A stretch of 64,000 bases of DNA. Source: Eubacterium sp. (GTDB taxonomy: Bacteria; Bacillota; Clostridia; Lachnospirales; Lachnospiraceae). The position numbers were made by a program, and so were the translations under genes. Of this stretch, positions 9,015 to 16,749 are shown in pieces; the stretch's first letter is position 1, and each line of letters begins with the position of its first letter. The notes under the pieces were generated by a model. It saw nothing but the letters and a program-made list of their open reading frames with translations. It was not told where the DNA came from and made no database searches. The stretch spans positions 51,348 to 115,347 of the forward strand of contig JAETSX010000005.1 in assembly GCA_021769425.1 (NCBI GenBank), given 5' to 3'.

Positions 9015-9042
9015 ATATCGGTAAAATTTAATTTATAATTTA
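9015..9042 (-). promoter_or_regulatory. Candidate sigma-28 promoter of the glycan operon
   Basis: On the minus strand TAAATTAT, 12 nt, then ACCGATAT. Known sigma-28/sigma-D consensus is TAAAGTTT, 11 nt, GCCGATAA. The -10 is identical to that of the invertible promoter at 61056-61082. Spacing is one base long and the region is AT-rich, so this is a moderate call. Confidence 0.42.
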
Positions 9043-9090
9043 GTTAAATTTTAAATATCTTCTATCCATTTACAGTTTTTTCACTATTAT

Positions 9091-9248
9091 ATTACTCTGC
9101 GGTTAAATATCGCAGTTTTTACTTGTCTAAATTTCCATCTGCCACGTTGTGAGCAATCGTTGTAACCCTCGCTGCAACTCATTCTTCCGCCTTGCAGATG
9201 AAAATTTATCCTACGTAAAATTCTGCGATATTTAACCGCCGGAGTAAT
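9091..9248. repeat. Imperfect palindromic intergenic element, copy 1
   Basis: 158-bp inverted-repeat element. The outer arms start ATTACTCTGCGGTTAAATAT and end with its near complement (about 9223-9248). Inner arms are CATCTGC and GCAGATG. A core sharing ACTTGTCTAAATTTCCATCT and CTCATTC-TCCGCCTTGCA blocks recurs at 63775-63886. It occupies most of the gap 8892-9491. No coding capacity is supported. Confidence 0.7.
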
Positions 9249-9491
9249 ACCATACAATACCACTACTTCAAATAAAAAACACTGTAGCCCGTTCGATTGT
9301 CCGAACCACAGTGTTCTATTTCGTTTATTTCCCCACCCCGTGAAAAGTAACATATTTTAGGATTCCATTTTACAATCAGAAATTTATTGTACTCCCTCTT
9401 AATCCATGTTAAAATAATTCTATAAAAAGTTTTGCCTTCTCTCATTAATATACAACGCATCCATAGCCAAGAAATATGACAAGGAGGAAGT

Positions 9492-10007
9492 ATGAGTTCA
9501 ACCAGTACACCTTATGATGACATGTTTCGGACATTGCTTAATGACTGCAGCAGCCTCATCCTTCCTGTAATTAATGAAATTTTTGGGGAACACTATACAG
9601 GGAAAGAAGAAATCATATTTGCCCCTAATGAACATTTTCTGAACCGTCAGGACGGAGATGAAACAAAACGGATTACAGATAACAGTTTCAAGGTTTTAGG
9701 GAAGACGCCAAAGAAATACCATTGGGAATGCCAGAGCAGCGCGGACAGCAGCATGTTGGTTCGTTTCTTTGAATATGACGTAAAGGAAGAGGTGAAATCT
9801 GTTATGGGTGGAAAGGTTCTTGATTATGAAGCAAAAACAATCAGAAATGAAGGCCGGCAAGAAGGTATTCAGGAAGGCATCCTGCTATCCGGGAAAATCT
9901 TCCGGAAAGTAAAAAGCAATTCCGGGTATACGAACGATCAGATTGCAAAAGAACTGGGCTTCACGTTGCAAGAAGTGGAAAGCACCCGGAAAATGTTTGG
10001 CATCTGA
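9492..10007 (+). CDS. PD-(D/E)XK transposase-family protein with apparent internal deletion
   Basis: A 171-aa reading frame with AGGAGG before ATG. Residues 1-95 look like the N-terminus of the Rpn/PDDEXK_2 nuclease-transposase family: PYDDMFRTLLNDC, FLNRQDGDETKRITDNSF, then the catalytic-like E-x-Q in YHWECQSSAD. After RFFEYDV it jumps directly to a C-terminal RNEGRQEGIQEG tail and a helix-turn-helix-like end (YTNDQIAKELGFTLQEVES). As I recall, family members are around 300 aa, so roughly 100 or more residues of middle are missing, although the frame stays open. Probably a decayed or miniaturised copy. No inverted repeats of an insertion sequence were found around it. Confidence 0.6.
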   Translation: MSSTSTPYDDMFRTLLNDCSSLILPVINEIFGEHYTGKEEIIFAPNEHFLNRQDGDETKRITDNSFKVLGKTPKKYHWECQSSADSSMLVRFFEYDVKEEVKSVMGGKVLDYEAKTIRNEGRQEGIQEGILLSGKIFRKVKSNSGYTNDQIAKELGFTLQEVESTRKMFGI

Positions 10008-10159
10008 TTATTTTCATTATCCTATATCCGGAAAATTCACACATTTTTCCCATTTCTTCAAAATATCCCCAAAAACTGTCATAATTCGCGCCTCTTGATT
10101 GTTATTATATATGTGGCGGGTATTTATATAGGTTTTTCCGGGGAGCTGGAAAACCACAG

Positions 10160-10207
10160 AAGAGCCAGAACAAATTCTCTCACCAGCTCTGGCTCTTCGC
10201 TCCTTTT
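10160..10207 (+). terminator. Rho-independent terminator after the transposase-like gene
   Basis: Perfect 10-bp stem AAGAGCCAGA / TCTGGCTCTT (10160-10169 with 10188-10197), 18-nt loop, followed by CGCTCCTTTTT. It lies 150 bp after the stop at 10007 on the same strand. Confidence 0.7.
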
Positions 10208-10225
10208 TACCTCTGCCATCTAAGA

Positions 10226-10297
10226 AACTGTTAAAGAATAACTATTGTACCTGGCCTATAATAATTACCCATCTTCGCAAGTTATTTTTTAACAGTT
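10226..10297. repeat. Inverted repeat of unknown role
   Basis: Near-perfect arms AACTGTTAAAGAATAACT and its complement (ending AACAGTT at 10297) around a 35-nt loop. No T-run of terminator type follows. It could be a remnant of a small mobile element; no gene is associated. Confidence 0.55.
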
Positions 10298-10309
10298 CCT
10301 GACGATAAC

Positions 10310-10351
10310 TCCTGACAGGGATTCTCCCACCTCCTGTCAGGATTATTTTTT
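10310..10351 (+). terminator. Terminator-like hairpin without an upstream gene
   Basis: Perfect stem TCCTGACAGG / CCTGTCAGGA (10310-10319 with 10333-10342), followed by TTATTTTTT. There is no reading frame between this and the previous terminator, so it may be a relic or end a small RNA. Confidence 0.5.
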
Positions 10352-10386
10352 CCTTACAACGCATTAAGAACCTTTTCCACTATCTC

Positions 10387-10619
10387 TTCCATTCAACTCT
10401 CTGAATTTCCTCTTCCATTCAACTCTCTGAGCTTCTCCTTCCATTCAGCTCTCTGAGCTTCTCCTTCCATTCAGCTCTCTGAGCTTCTCCTTCCATTCAG
10501 CTCTCTGAGCTTCTCCTTCCATCCAGCTCTCTGAGCTTCTCCTTCCATTCAGCTCTCTGAACTTCTCCTTCCATTCAACTCTCTGAAGTTCCTGGAACTT
10601 CTTCTTCCATTCAGTTCCC
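10387..10619. repeat. 26-bp tandem repeat array
   Basis: Seven contiguous 26-bp units from 10387 to 10568 (consensus start TTCCATTCAGCTCTCTGAGC), then degenerate copies to 10619. Each unit holds the small dyad AGCTC-TCT-GAGCT. The period is not a multiple of three and units are contiguous without spacers, so it is neither coding nor CRISPR. It abuts the 3' end of the truncated sigma gene. Confidence 0.9.
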
Positions 10620-10623
10620 CGTA

Positions 10624-10908
10624 TTAAGCGTTCTTTTGCATTTCACGCTGTTTCAGCAGATTATACGATTTGTTTTTTACCACAGTGTCCATATAAAACC
10701 AGACTCTGCAGGGTTCTGAATCAAGCATCTTATCTGCATTCCTGAGCAGCGATAAAAATGTCTCCTGCACTATATTTTCCGCATCCTCTGCATTATGCAG
10801 GATCATATACGCTTTATGGTACACCTCATCCTTATGCTTCTTATACAAATTTGTGAAATACTCTCTCCCATGTTCTGTTTCTAACAACGTCAGGTATTGT
10901 AATAGCAT
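10624..10908 (-). pseudogene. Truncated ECF-like sigma factor, region 2 only
   Basis: 94 codons from ATG (10908). It matches the N-terminal halves of the two neighbouring sigma genes almost block for block: MLLQYLTLLETEHGR, DEVYHKAYMILHNAEDAENIVQETFLSLL, then VKNKSYNLLKQREMQKNA and stop. Region 4, the -35 reader, is absent, so it cannot act as a normal sigma factor. The break coincides with the start of the 26-bp repeat array, which suggests that the array displaced the 3' end. The promoter is intact and nearly identical to those of its paralogues. It could be an inert relic or could make a core-binding fragment. Confidence 0.75.
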
Positions 10909-10960
10909 AATTCTCTTTCCTTCTCCTTTCTCTTTTGTATGGTTTTCTGTTACAGTTTTC

Positions 10961-10989
10961 ATTTTACACATGATCTCCATGACATTCAA
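10961..10989 (-). promoter_or_regulatory. Promoter of truncated sigma gene
   Basis: Minus strand TTGAAT, 17 nt, TAAAAT, with TGTG directly before the -10. Same sequence context as the promoters at 11887-11915 and 12712-12740. Confidence 0.65.
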
Positions 10990-11195
10990 TCCCATGTCAG
11001 AAAAATTCTCAAAATGCGTTTTTCACATGTGTTGCTTAACCAGATATTTCGGATGCACTGAAGCCCGGCTCCATTTGGAATAAGTAAAACTGCCGGAAAA
11101 TGTATGATTCTCCCCAAGATATACTGTGATTTTTTTATCATCGCAGCAACCTATGACGGTGAAACTCCATTTCCCGGCACAATTATGTCGGCTTC

Positions 11196-11798
11196 TTATC
11201 TCTTATTGCTTTTCTTACCGCTTCCCTTTCCCTGACCTCCTTTTTCATTCCATAGGCCGTTTTCTTCCAGAATAGACTGCAGCTTCTCCTTGGCGCGCTT
11301 GGATATATGCCTCACATTGTCCGCCGTGGTCTCCAATTCCACTGCAATTTCCTTCGGCTTCATCTGATAGTAGTACTGCAGAATCAGCACTTCCTTATAA
11401 GGATGCTTCAGCCTTTTTAATAAGCCGGCCAGAGCTTCCTGAACCTCGAATTCTTCCATCAATATGTCCGGGCCTTTTTCCATAATTTCTTCCTGCATCC
11501 AGGTTTCATCCAAGCCGGGCGTTTCCTGAATTTTCCGGCGTTTCAGCAGATTGAGTGAACGGTTTTTCACAATGGTTTCCATATAGAACCAGACCTTATA
11601 AGGCTTTTCGTTGATCACTTTATCTACATTCCGAATCAGCGACAAAAACGTCTCCTGTACCATATCTTCCGCATCCTCTGCATTATGTACGATATTATAG
11701 GCCTTAAAATACAGTTCCGTTTTGTGTTTCTTATAAATATCTGTGAAAAAGTCTTTTTCGCGATCTGTTTCTAACAGAGCCAGATATTGTAGCAGCAT
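11196..11798 (-). CDS. ECF-like sigma-70 family RNA polymerase sigma factor
   Basis: 200-aa sigma factor. Region 2 covers about 12-80 (KHKTELYFKAYNIVHNAEDAEDMVQETFLSLIRNVDK). Region 4 covers about 120-175 (GLLKRLKHPYKEVLILQYYYQMKPKEIAVELETTADNVRHISKRAKEKL) with a helix-turn-helix. The C-terminus is a basic Gly/Lys tail. It is the middle of three tandem paralogues, each with its own promoter. No anti-sigma gene with a membrane segment is next to any of them, unlike most ECF loci, so the input signal is unknown. Confidence 0.85.
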   Translation of the reverse strand: MLLQYLALLETDREKDFFTDIYKKHKTELYFKAYNIVHNAEDAEDMVQETFLSLIRNVDKVINEKPYKVWFYMETIVKNRSLNLLKRRKIQETPGLDETWMQEEIMEKGPDILMEEFEVQEALAGLLKRLKHPYKEVLILQYYYQMKPKEIAVELETTADNVRHISKRAKEKLQSILEENGLWNEKGGQGKGSGKKSNKR

Positions 11799-11886
11799 GT
11801 TCCCCCTTCATCTTCCTTTCTCTTTTGTAAGCCATGTGATAACAGTGTAAAACCCCACTGTTACGCAGTTTCCTGTTGCATCTTAA

Positions 11887-11915
11887 ATTTTACACATGAT
11901 TTCCATGACTTTCAA
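11887..11915 (-). promoter_or_regulatory. Promoter of middle sigma gene
   Basis: Minus strand TTGAAA, 17 nt, TAAAAT, extended by TGTG. The spacer GTCATGGAAATCATGTG differs from that of the truncated paralogue at a single base, so the regulatory region was duplicated with the gene. Confidence 0.7.
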
Positions 11916-12077
11916 TCCCATAACGAGAGAATCCTCAAAACGCGGTTTCTGTTCACGATAGAATTATTCCATCTGTATGGCTGAAACATCGTTCAGAAAA
12001 CAAAGGTTTGGAGAAATAGAGCTCTACCCGCACAGGCAGGAATTTTTCTGTTCCGTACATTGGCGGCGGGGATCCTG

Positions 12078-12662
12078 CTATTTTTTATCTTTATTATCTT
12101 TATCATCTTTTTCATTCCACAATCCGTTTTCCTCCAATATGGACTGCAGCTTTTTCTTGGCTCTCATAGAAATATGCCTGACATTATCCGGCGTGGTTTC
12201 CATCTCTTCTGCAATTTCCTGAACGCTCAGCTCATGATAATACTGCAGAGCCAATACCTGCTGATAGGGACGCTTCAACTTTTTCAGCAGCCCGGTCATT
12301 GCCTCCTGAAGTTCAAATTCCTCAATCAGGGCATCCGGTCCCTTCTCTATCACTTCTCCCTGCATCCACTCCTCATCCAGGCCAGGATCCTCCTGAATCT
12401 TTCTGCGCTTTAAGAGGTTAAAGGATTTATTTTTTACTGTAGTATCAATGTAATGCCAGATTTTATGGGGTTCATTGTCTATCAGCTTATCCACATGCTT
12501 GATCAATGTCAGAAATGATTCATGTACAATGTCTTCTGCATCTGAAGAATCATGCACAATATTGTAGGATGTAAAAAACATCGCATTTCTGTGTTCCTTA
12601 TATATCTTTGTGAAAAAGTCTTTTTGCTTGTCCGTTTTCAGCAGTACTAAATATTGAAACAT
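12078..12662 (-). CDS. ECF-like sigma-70 family RNA polymerase sigma factor
   Basis: 194-aa paralogue of the previous gene. Region 2 is KEHRNAMFFTSYNIVHDSSDAEDIVHESFLTLIKHVDK. Region 4 is GLLKKLKRPYQQVLALQYYHELSVQEIAEEMETTPDNVRHISMRAKKKL, with a changed recognition helix (TTPDNVRHISMRA against TTADNVRHISKRA), so the two may read similar promoters. The tail is a charged NEKDDKDNKDKK. It is the most upstream of the three tandem copies and lies just downstream of the YafQ-type toxin locus on the same strand, with its own promoter. Confidence 0.85.
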   Translation of the reverse strand: MFQYLVLLKTDKQKDFFTKIYKEHRNAMFFTSYNIVHDSSDAEDIVHESFLTLIKHVDKLIDNEPHKIWHYIDTTVKNKSFNLLKRRKIQEDPGLDEEWMQGEVIEKGPDALIEEFELQEAMTGLLKKLKRPYQQVLALQYYHELSVQEIAEEMETTPDNVRHISMRAKKKLQSILEENGLWNEKDDKDNKDKK

Positions 12663-12711
12663 AATCCCTCCGCTATCCTTCTCTTCCGTAAAGTTGCCTG
12701 CGTCTTATTAA

Positions 12712-12740
12712 ATTTTACACATTGCATCAAGTATTTTCAA
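12712..12740 (-). promoter_or_regulatory. Promoter of third sigma gene
   Basis: Minus strand TTGAAA, 17 nt, TAAAAT with TGTG before the -10. The spacer is diverged from the other two, but both hexamers, spacing and the GGGATTGAA context are kept. Confidence 0.65.
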
Positions 12741-12858
12741 TCCCGATGCAGGCAAATTTCATTTTAAAATTCTTGGATTCCGAGAATTTTAGCGATTGAA
12801 AGGGAGAATCTCCGTATTTTAAAAGTTACAAGCATATTACTGCGTTCTGCTGATGCCC

Positions 12859-13131
12859 TTACATACGAAACAAGTCCGCATGGGTTCCCATTCTATGCAG
12901 CAAAAGTTCATTCCCATCCCTGCGGTAGATGAGCAGCCAGTCCGCGTCTATGCGGCATTCCCGATATCCTGCATAATTCCCTGTCAAATTGTGATCTGCA
13001 TTCTTAGAGGGCAGCATGCCCGGTATTCTAAGAACTTCAATAATTTGTTGCAATATGGACATTTTACACCGGCGTTTTACGCGGGCCTTGAAATCTTTCT
13101 TAAATTTCGTGGAGTATCTAACATCAAGCAT
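12859..13131 (-). CDS. YafQ-type mRNA interferase toxin
   Basis: 90-aa RelE/YafQ-family toxin. Residues align with the E. coli YafQ active-site set at a constant offset of three: H47, D64, W65, R80, H84 and F88 are kept, but the position equivalent to H63 is arginine (R60, in RECRIDADWLLIY). YafQ toxins cleave mRNA on the ribosome; loss of this histidine could reduce activity. It starts 3 bp after the antitoxin stop, so the pair is co-transcribed and probably coupled. The family assignment is firm, activity uncertain. Confidence 0.85.
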   Translation of the reverse strand: MLDVRYSTKFKKDFKARVKRRCKMSILQQIIEVLRIPGMLPSKNADHNLTGNYAGYRECRIDADWLLIYRRDGNELLLHRMGTHADLFRM

Positions 13132-13134
13132 CCA

Positions 13135-13344
13135 TTAACCCTCCATCAATTCAACAAAAAGGTCTTCTGTTGTACCGCTGAATCTATGACCGCCGCCGCT
13201 TTCCAGCTCCGCAAACGCCTCCTGCGTGTCTGCATTAGGAATTTCATCCGGGACTGCCGCTCCCTGCAGATATGAAAGAACATAATACAAACGGCTTTCC
13301 GGAATCCTGTCAATAAGACTTTTCGCCAGTTCCCTGTTATTCAT
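13135..13344 (-). CDS. Antitoxin partner of the YafQ-type toxin
   Basis: 69-aa protein starting MNNRELAKSLIDRIPESRLYY, immediately upstream of and co-directional with the toxin. The N-terminal helices resemble the small antitoxins found with RelE/YafQ toxins in Firmicutes; the C-terminal acidic half (TTEDLFVELMEG) would be the toxin-wrapping segment. The gene order antitoxin-toxin is the usual one. Its start codon lies just where the 78-bp repeat locus begins. Function is inferred from position and length; no DNA-binding motif is obvious. Confidence 0.7.
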   Translation of the reverse strand: MNNRELAKSLIDRIPESRLYYVLSYLQGAAVPDEIPNADTQEAFAELESGGGHRFSGTTEDLFVELMEG

Positions 13345-13370
13345 AATAAACCTCCTATCTTACTTTACCT

Positions 13371-13515
13371 ATCGTGCGACAGGACGATTGGCCTTCTTAC
13401 TATAGAAGTCGGAGACTTTCATAGTAAACCCCCATCATGCTCAGCCTGTCGTGCGACGGGCCGCATGGCCATCCATGCTGTGAAAGTCGAAGACTTTCAT
13501 AGTAAGCGCCCATTC
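13371..13515. repeat. 78-bp repeat family, diverged copies
   Basis: Two incomplete units with anchors ATAGTAA at 13421 and 13499 (spacing 78). Shared blocks with 36611-36843 include CCCATCATGCTCA and GGGCCGCATGGCCATCCATG. It fills the gap between the antitoxin and fliT. No coding function is supported. Confidence 0.75.
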
Positions 13516-13587
13516 CTTCCCATTTGCTCAGACACAGACAGCAATCAAAACCCCTCTGCCGGATATTCTCCGGAAAAGGGGCTGCTT

Positions 13588-14064
13588 TCATTTCTTTCTG
13601 TCCATAAACTGGGCATCCACATAATTCAGTTTTGCCATATTCTTATAATACTGATTCACCACAGTGGAAGTGTTCCTTCTATTTCTGACCTTTTTCCGTT
13701 CCTGAGCGAAGCGGGATTCCACTAACCTGCGGTTGCGAATTTCCCCACTCTGAATCGTCACTGACTTCTCTGTAATTTCCGTAATCAGCTGCTTCATAAT
13801 CTGAATCTCTTCTTTGTGCTCCTGCTTTTCTGCTTCTATTGCAGTCTTCACTCTGCCGTATAATTCTTCAAAGCCCTGATCCAGGAAATCAATCTGATCT
13901 ACCAGTTCGCTTTTGGACTTAACATTTCCCTCAAAGGCATCTGCATCCAGTTCTTCCTGTTCTAAAATCTTCTGCTGTTCTTTATTTTTTTCAATTATTC
14001 CGTCCAGAATCTTGGCTTTTTTCTGAAGACTCTGAATCATGACATCCAAATAATTATTATTCAT
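13588..14064 (-). CDS. FliT-like flagellar protein
   Basis: 158-aa, mostly alpha-helical, highly charged protein with likely coiled coil (about 1-100: LQKKAKILDGIIEKNKEQQKI). It is the last gene of the late flagellar operon, 2 bp after fliS, the position occupied by fliT, the FliD export chaperone, in many genomes. Sequence similarity to proteobacterial FliT is not visible by eye, so the call rests on position, size and helical character. The C-terminus (QERKKVRNRRNTSTVVNQYYKN) is strongly basic and conserved-looking. Confidence 0.6.
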   Translation of the reverse strand: MNNNYLDVMIQSLQKKAKILDGIIEKNKEQQKILEQEELDADAFEGNVKSKSELVDQIDFLDQGFEELYGRVKTAIEAEKQEHKEEIQIMKQLITEITEKSVTIQSGEIRNRRLVESRFAQERKKVRNRRNTSTVVNQYYKNMAKLNYVDAQFMDRKK

Positions 14065-14065
14065 A

Positions 14066-14452
14066 CTAATTTGCCTTTGCAGTCCTGTTCTGCTCCATAA
14101 CTTCTTTCCAGGTATCGCGCATCGTGCGAAGATGAGTCAAGACTTCTTCAAGAATTTCTTTATCCTTCTTCAAATTCGCTTCCAGCAGACGTTCCATCAG
14201 ATAATTATAAACATTTTCAAAATCCTTGGCTATCGGATATTTATGATCCAGCGTTGACAGAAATTCAGCGATAATATTTTCTACCTTGGTTATGTTATTA
14301 TGGGCTTTCTCAATATCTTTTTCTTCAATAGCGGCAATTGCAATATTGCAGAACTTAATTGCTCCTTCATAAAGCATCAATGTCAGCTCCGCCGGAGAAG
14401 CTGTTAAAATCTTGTTCTTCGCATAGGCATCATATCCTCTGTTTGCTATCAC
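14066..14452 (-). CDS. fliS: Flagellar export chaperone FliS
   Basis: 128-aa cytoplasmic four-helix chaperone that binds the C-terminus of flagellin and prevents early polymerisation. The start is GTG (14452) with AGGAGG 7 nt upstream. The N-terminal GYDAYAKNKILTASPAELTLMLYEGAIKF is the family signature, with the conserved Tyr and the MLYEGAIK helix. In B. subtilis FliS also works with FliW and CsrA in the flagellin homeostasis loop, and those genes are four and five positions upstream here. Confidence 0.95.
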   Translation of the reverse strand: MIANRGYDAYAKNKILTASPAELTLMLYEGAIKFCNIAIAAIEEKDIEKAHNNITKVENIIAEFLSTLDHKYPIAKDFENVYNYLMERLLEANLKKDKEILEEVLTHLRTMRDTWKEVMEQNRTAKAN

Positions 14453-14467
14453 CTCATGTCCTCCTTA

Positions 14468-15997
14468 TCAGCCACCCAACAGTGAAGAAAGTGAATTTGT
14501 CTGAGATTGCAGTTTTGCTAATGCAGTCTCCATCGCTGAGAATTTCTTATAATAGTAATCTTCCATATCCTTCAGTTTATCTTCCCATTTCTTGATGGTC
14601 TTGGTGTACTCATCGTACTCACTCTGCATCTGCTTATCATTGTAAACTTTGTAAACGCTGCTTAATGTAGTGGATCCCATCTTCTCATGCAAATCATCAT
14701 ACACACTGGTAGCAAGCTGGGTGAAAAATTCTGCAACTGCGTCGGGATCTTCCTCAATCATCTTGCGCAGCTGATCGTCATTGGAAGAGGAAACAGAATC
14801 GTCTGCATCGCCGTCGATATGGTATGCATAAGACTCATTCTCTGCGGCATTGAAATAGCCTGCCGTCTTAATCCCAAAGGATGCAAGGCTGTAACTCTTG
14901 CCGTTTACTTCAAAAACCTTCGCCATATGCGAGGACATACCGCTCATGACAGAACGCAGGGTATCATCCCTTCTCAAAATGGAATCCTTAATCTTGGTTT
15001 CCCATTTCTCCACTTCCTTATCGGACATAGCATCCTTCTCATCGTCTGTCAGCGGTTCGTATCCCTTGGAAGTCGGCGCATTGTAAGCCTTCTCCATGGC
15101 ATTCATCACTTCGTTGTATTCCTTCAGGAAGTCTTTCACCATGTTGTAAATGCCGTCTACGTCTGTGGAAGTGCTGATGGTCATCTCTTCGCTGACGCCG
15201 GTTGCCGTAATATTCAGCCCGTTAATAGAGAACTTATTGCTCTCGCCGGTAAAGGTTGCGCCGTTCAGCACAATTTCTGCATTTTCAGCATCGTCCTTGT
15301 TAGCAAACTTTGCATCTTCCTCCGGAGTGACATTCATATCCTTAAAATTCTGCTCTCTTGCCAGACCAAGGCTGTTCAGCATATTTAAAGATGCCTGATC
15401 TTCCACAACAAAATTAAAATCATGGCTTGTGCCAGTCTCTGAGGAAGACAGGAAAAATCTCTGCTGGTTTGCATCAAAATTTGCAGTGATTCCCTGTTCG
15501 CTTAAGGCTTTGGTAAAATCTTTCACCGTCATGCTGTCAGTTACTTCTACCGTCTTAGTCTCACTGCCCACCTGCAGCTTCAGAGTGCCGCTCTTAACGC
15601 CTAATTTCGATAATTGTGTATTTCCATCAATCTTCTCACCGTCAGATGCTTTCAATTCCCGCCCGGTGAGGTAACCTGCCTTGGCAAGGCGATTAACTTT
15701 CAAAGTCTGTGTTCCGTTAATTACGCCGGAAGATGCGGAAACGGTTGCCTTGGTGCTGTCGGAAACGATTGTAATCTTCTTATTGGTAAAGTTGCCGCTG
15801 CGGCGCATATTAGACAAGGATTTACTGTAGAAATTATAAATCTTTGTATTCATCTCTTTCCATGCATCCTGCTTCCAAGAAAGCTTGGTCTGCGCCTTTG
15901 TATATTTATCCTGTTTCGTACGATATGCTGAAACAAGTTCCTGAACGATGGAATCTGTGTCAAGACCTGAATTCAACCCAGAAATCCTAATTGCCAT
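14468..15997 (-). CDS. fliD: Flagellar filament cap protein FliD (HAP2)
   Basis: 509-aa cap protein. The N-terminus (AIRISGLNSGLDTDSIVQELV) and the C-terminal coiled region (KKFSAMETALAKLQSQTNSLSSLLGG) are the canonical FliD ends. The central domains cover about 100-400. It sits at the filament tip and assists flagellin folding. AGGAGG lies before the ATG. The normal order flaG-fliD-fliS is kept. Confidence 0.95.
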   Translation of the reverse strand: MAIRISGLNSGLDTDSIVQELVSAYRTKQDKYTKAQTKLSWKQDAWKEMNTKIYNFYSKSLSNMRRSGNFTNKKITIVSDSTKATVSASSGVINGTQTLKVNRLAKAGYLTGRELKASDGEKIDGNTQLSKLGVKSGTLKLQVGSETKTVEVTDSMTVKDFTKALSEQGITANFDANQQRFFLSSSETGTSHDFNFVVEDQASLNMLNSLGLAREQNFKDMNVTPEEDAKFANKDDAENAEIVLNGATFTGESNKFSINGLNITATGVSEEMTISTSTDVDGIYNMVKDFLKEYNEVMNAMEKAYNAPTSKGYEPLTDDEKDAMSDKEVEKWETKIKDSILRRDDTLRSVMSGMSSHMAKVFEVNGKSYSLASFGIKTAGYFNAAENESYAYHIDGDADDSVSSSNDDQLRKMIEEDPDAVAEFFTQLATSVYDDLHEKMGSTTLSSVYKVYNDKQMQSEYDEYTKTIKKWEDKLKDMEDYYYKKFSAMETALAKLQSQTNSLSSLLGG

Positions 15998-16008
15998 TTT
16001 TGTTCCTC

Positions 16009-16443
16009 CTATCCCCGTTCATCTATCATGATGCCGGCTAATTCCCACACTTTCGCTATCATATCCAGTGTTTCCTCTGGCGGGAACTCCCGGATTACTT
16101 CTTTGGTTCCCTTATCTACTACCTTAATGGTTACCCGGTTGGTCGCATCATGAATGCCGAAAATCACTTCGGAATTCTTCGCCTTCCGGTTTATTTCTTC
16201 CACTGCACGCTTCATGCCGTTCTTTGTCTTCATCTCGTTGGAGTCCACCGGGTTCTGCTTCTCTTCTTCCGATATCAACGGACTGTCTGAGATTGCAGGC
16301 CTGGGTGCAGCAGCCTTCTCTGTCTTCGGCGCTGCAGAACTTATCGCAGGCTCCTGCTTTACCGCTGTCTCCAGCTTTACAGCCACCTCCGGCCCACTTC
16401 CCTGATAAGGCGCAGATGGTGTATTTACTTTTCGAACTTCCAT
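16009..16443 (-). CDS. flaG: Flagellar protein FlaG
   Basis: 144 aa from ATG (16443), with GGAGGTGATTTT before it; the frame is open further upstream but lacks a ribosome site. The N-terminal half is Ala/Pro/Glu-rich and probably disordered. The conserved FlaG domain is C-terminal: AVEEINRKAKNSEVIFGIHDATNRVTIKVVDKGTKEVIREFPPEETLDMI in two consecutive blocks. FlaG affects filament length in several bacteria. It lies between csrA and fliD in the flagellar operon. Confidence 0.9.
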   Translation of the reverse strand: MEVRKVNTPSAPYQGSGPEVAVKLETAVKQEPAISSAAPKTEKAAAPRPAISDSPLISEEEKQNPVDSNEMKTKNGMKRAVEEINRKAKNSEVIFGIHDATNRVTIKVVDKGTKEVIREFPPEETLDMIAKVWELAGIMIDERG

Positions 16444-16532
16444 AAAATCACCTCCATGTGAAACCTGACCGATATTTTTTCTTTTATATATATCGGCCAT
16501 CTGGCGGAAAAAATTAAGAACCATCATTTATA

Positions 16533-16748
16533 TTATAAAATTTCCTTCAAGGCCGCAAAGCTGTCTGCTGATGACGCTGCCTCATTTTCTTTCTGAATCT
16601 GAAGATATACTTCTTTGCGATATACGGGAACCTCTTTGGGTGCGCTGATTCCGATTTTTACCTGATCTCCGCGCAGCTCCAGAATACTGATTTCGATATC
16701 ATTATTTAAAATGATGGATTCTCCTTTTTTTCTGGTTAATGCCAGCAT
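16533..16748 (-). CDS. csrA: Carbon storage regulator CsrA (copy in late flagellar operon)
   Basis: 71-aa RNA-binding translational regulator starting [17 protein letters not shown] at ATG (16748), one base after the fliW stop. The core [23 protein letters not shown] carries the conserved GxxxP and RxE residues that contact GGA motifs. In Bacillus CsrA represses flagellin (hag) translation and is antagonised by FliW, the gene directly upstream. The C-terminus is extended modestly. A second, longer CsrA homologue is encoded next to flagellin at 59934-60230. Confidence 0.95.
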   Translation of the reverse strand: MLALTRKKGESIILNNDIEISILELRGDQVKIGISAPKEVPVYRKEVYLQIQKENEAASSADSFAALKEIL

Positions 16749-16749
16749 T

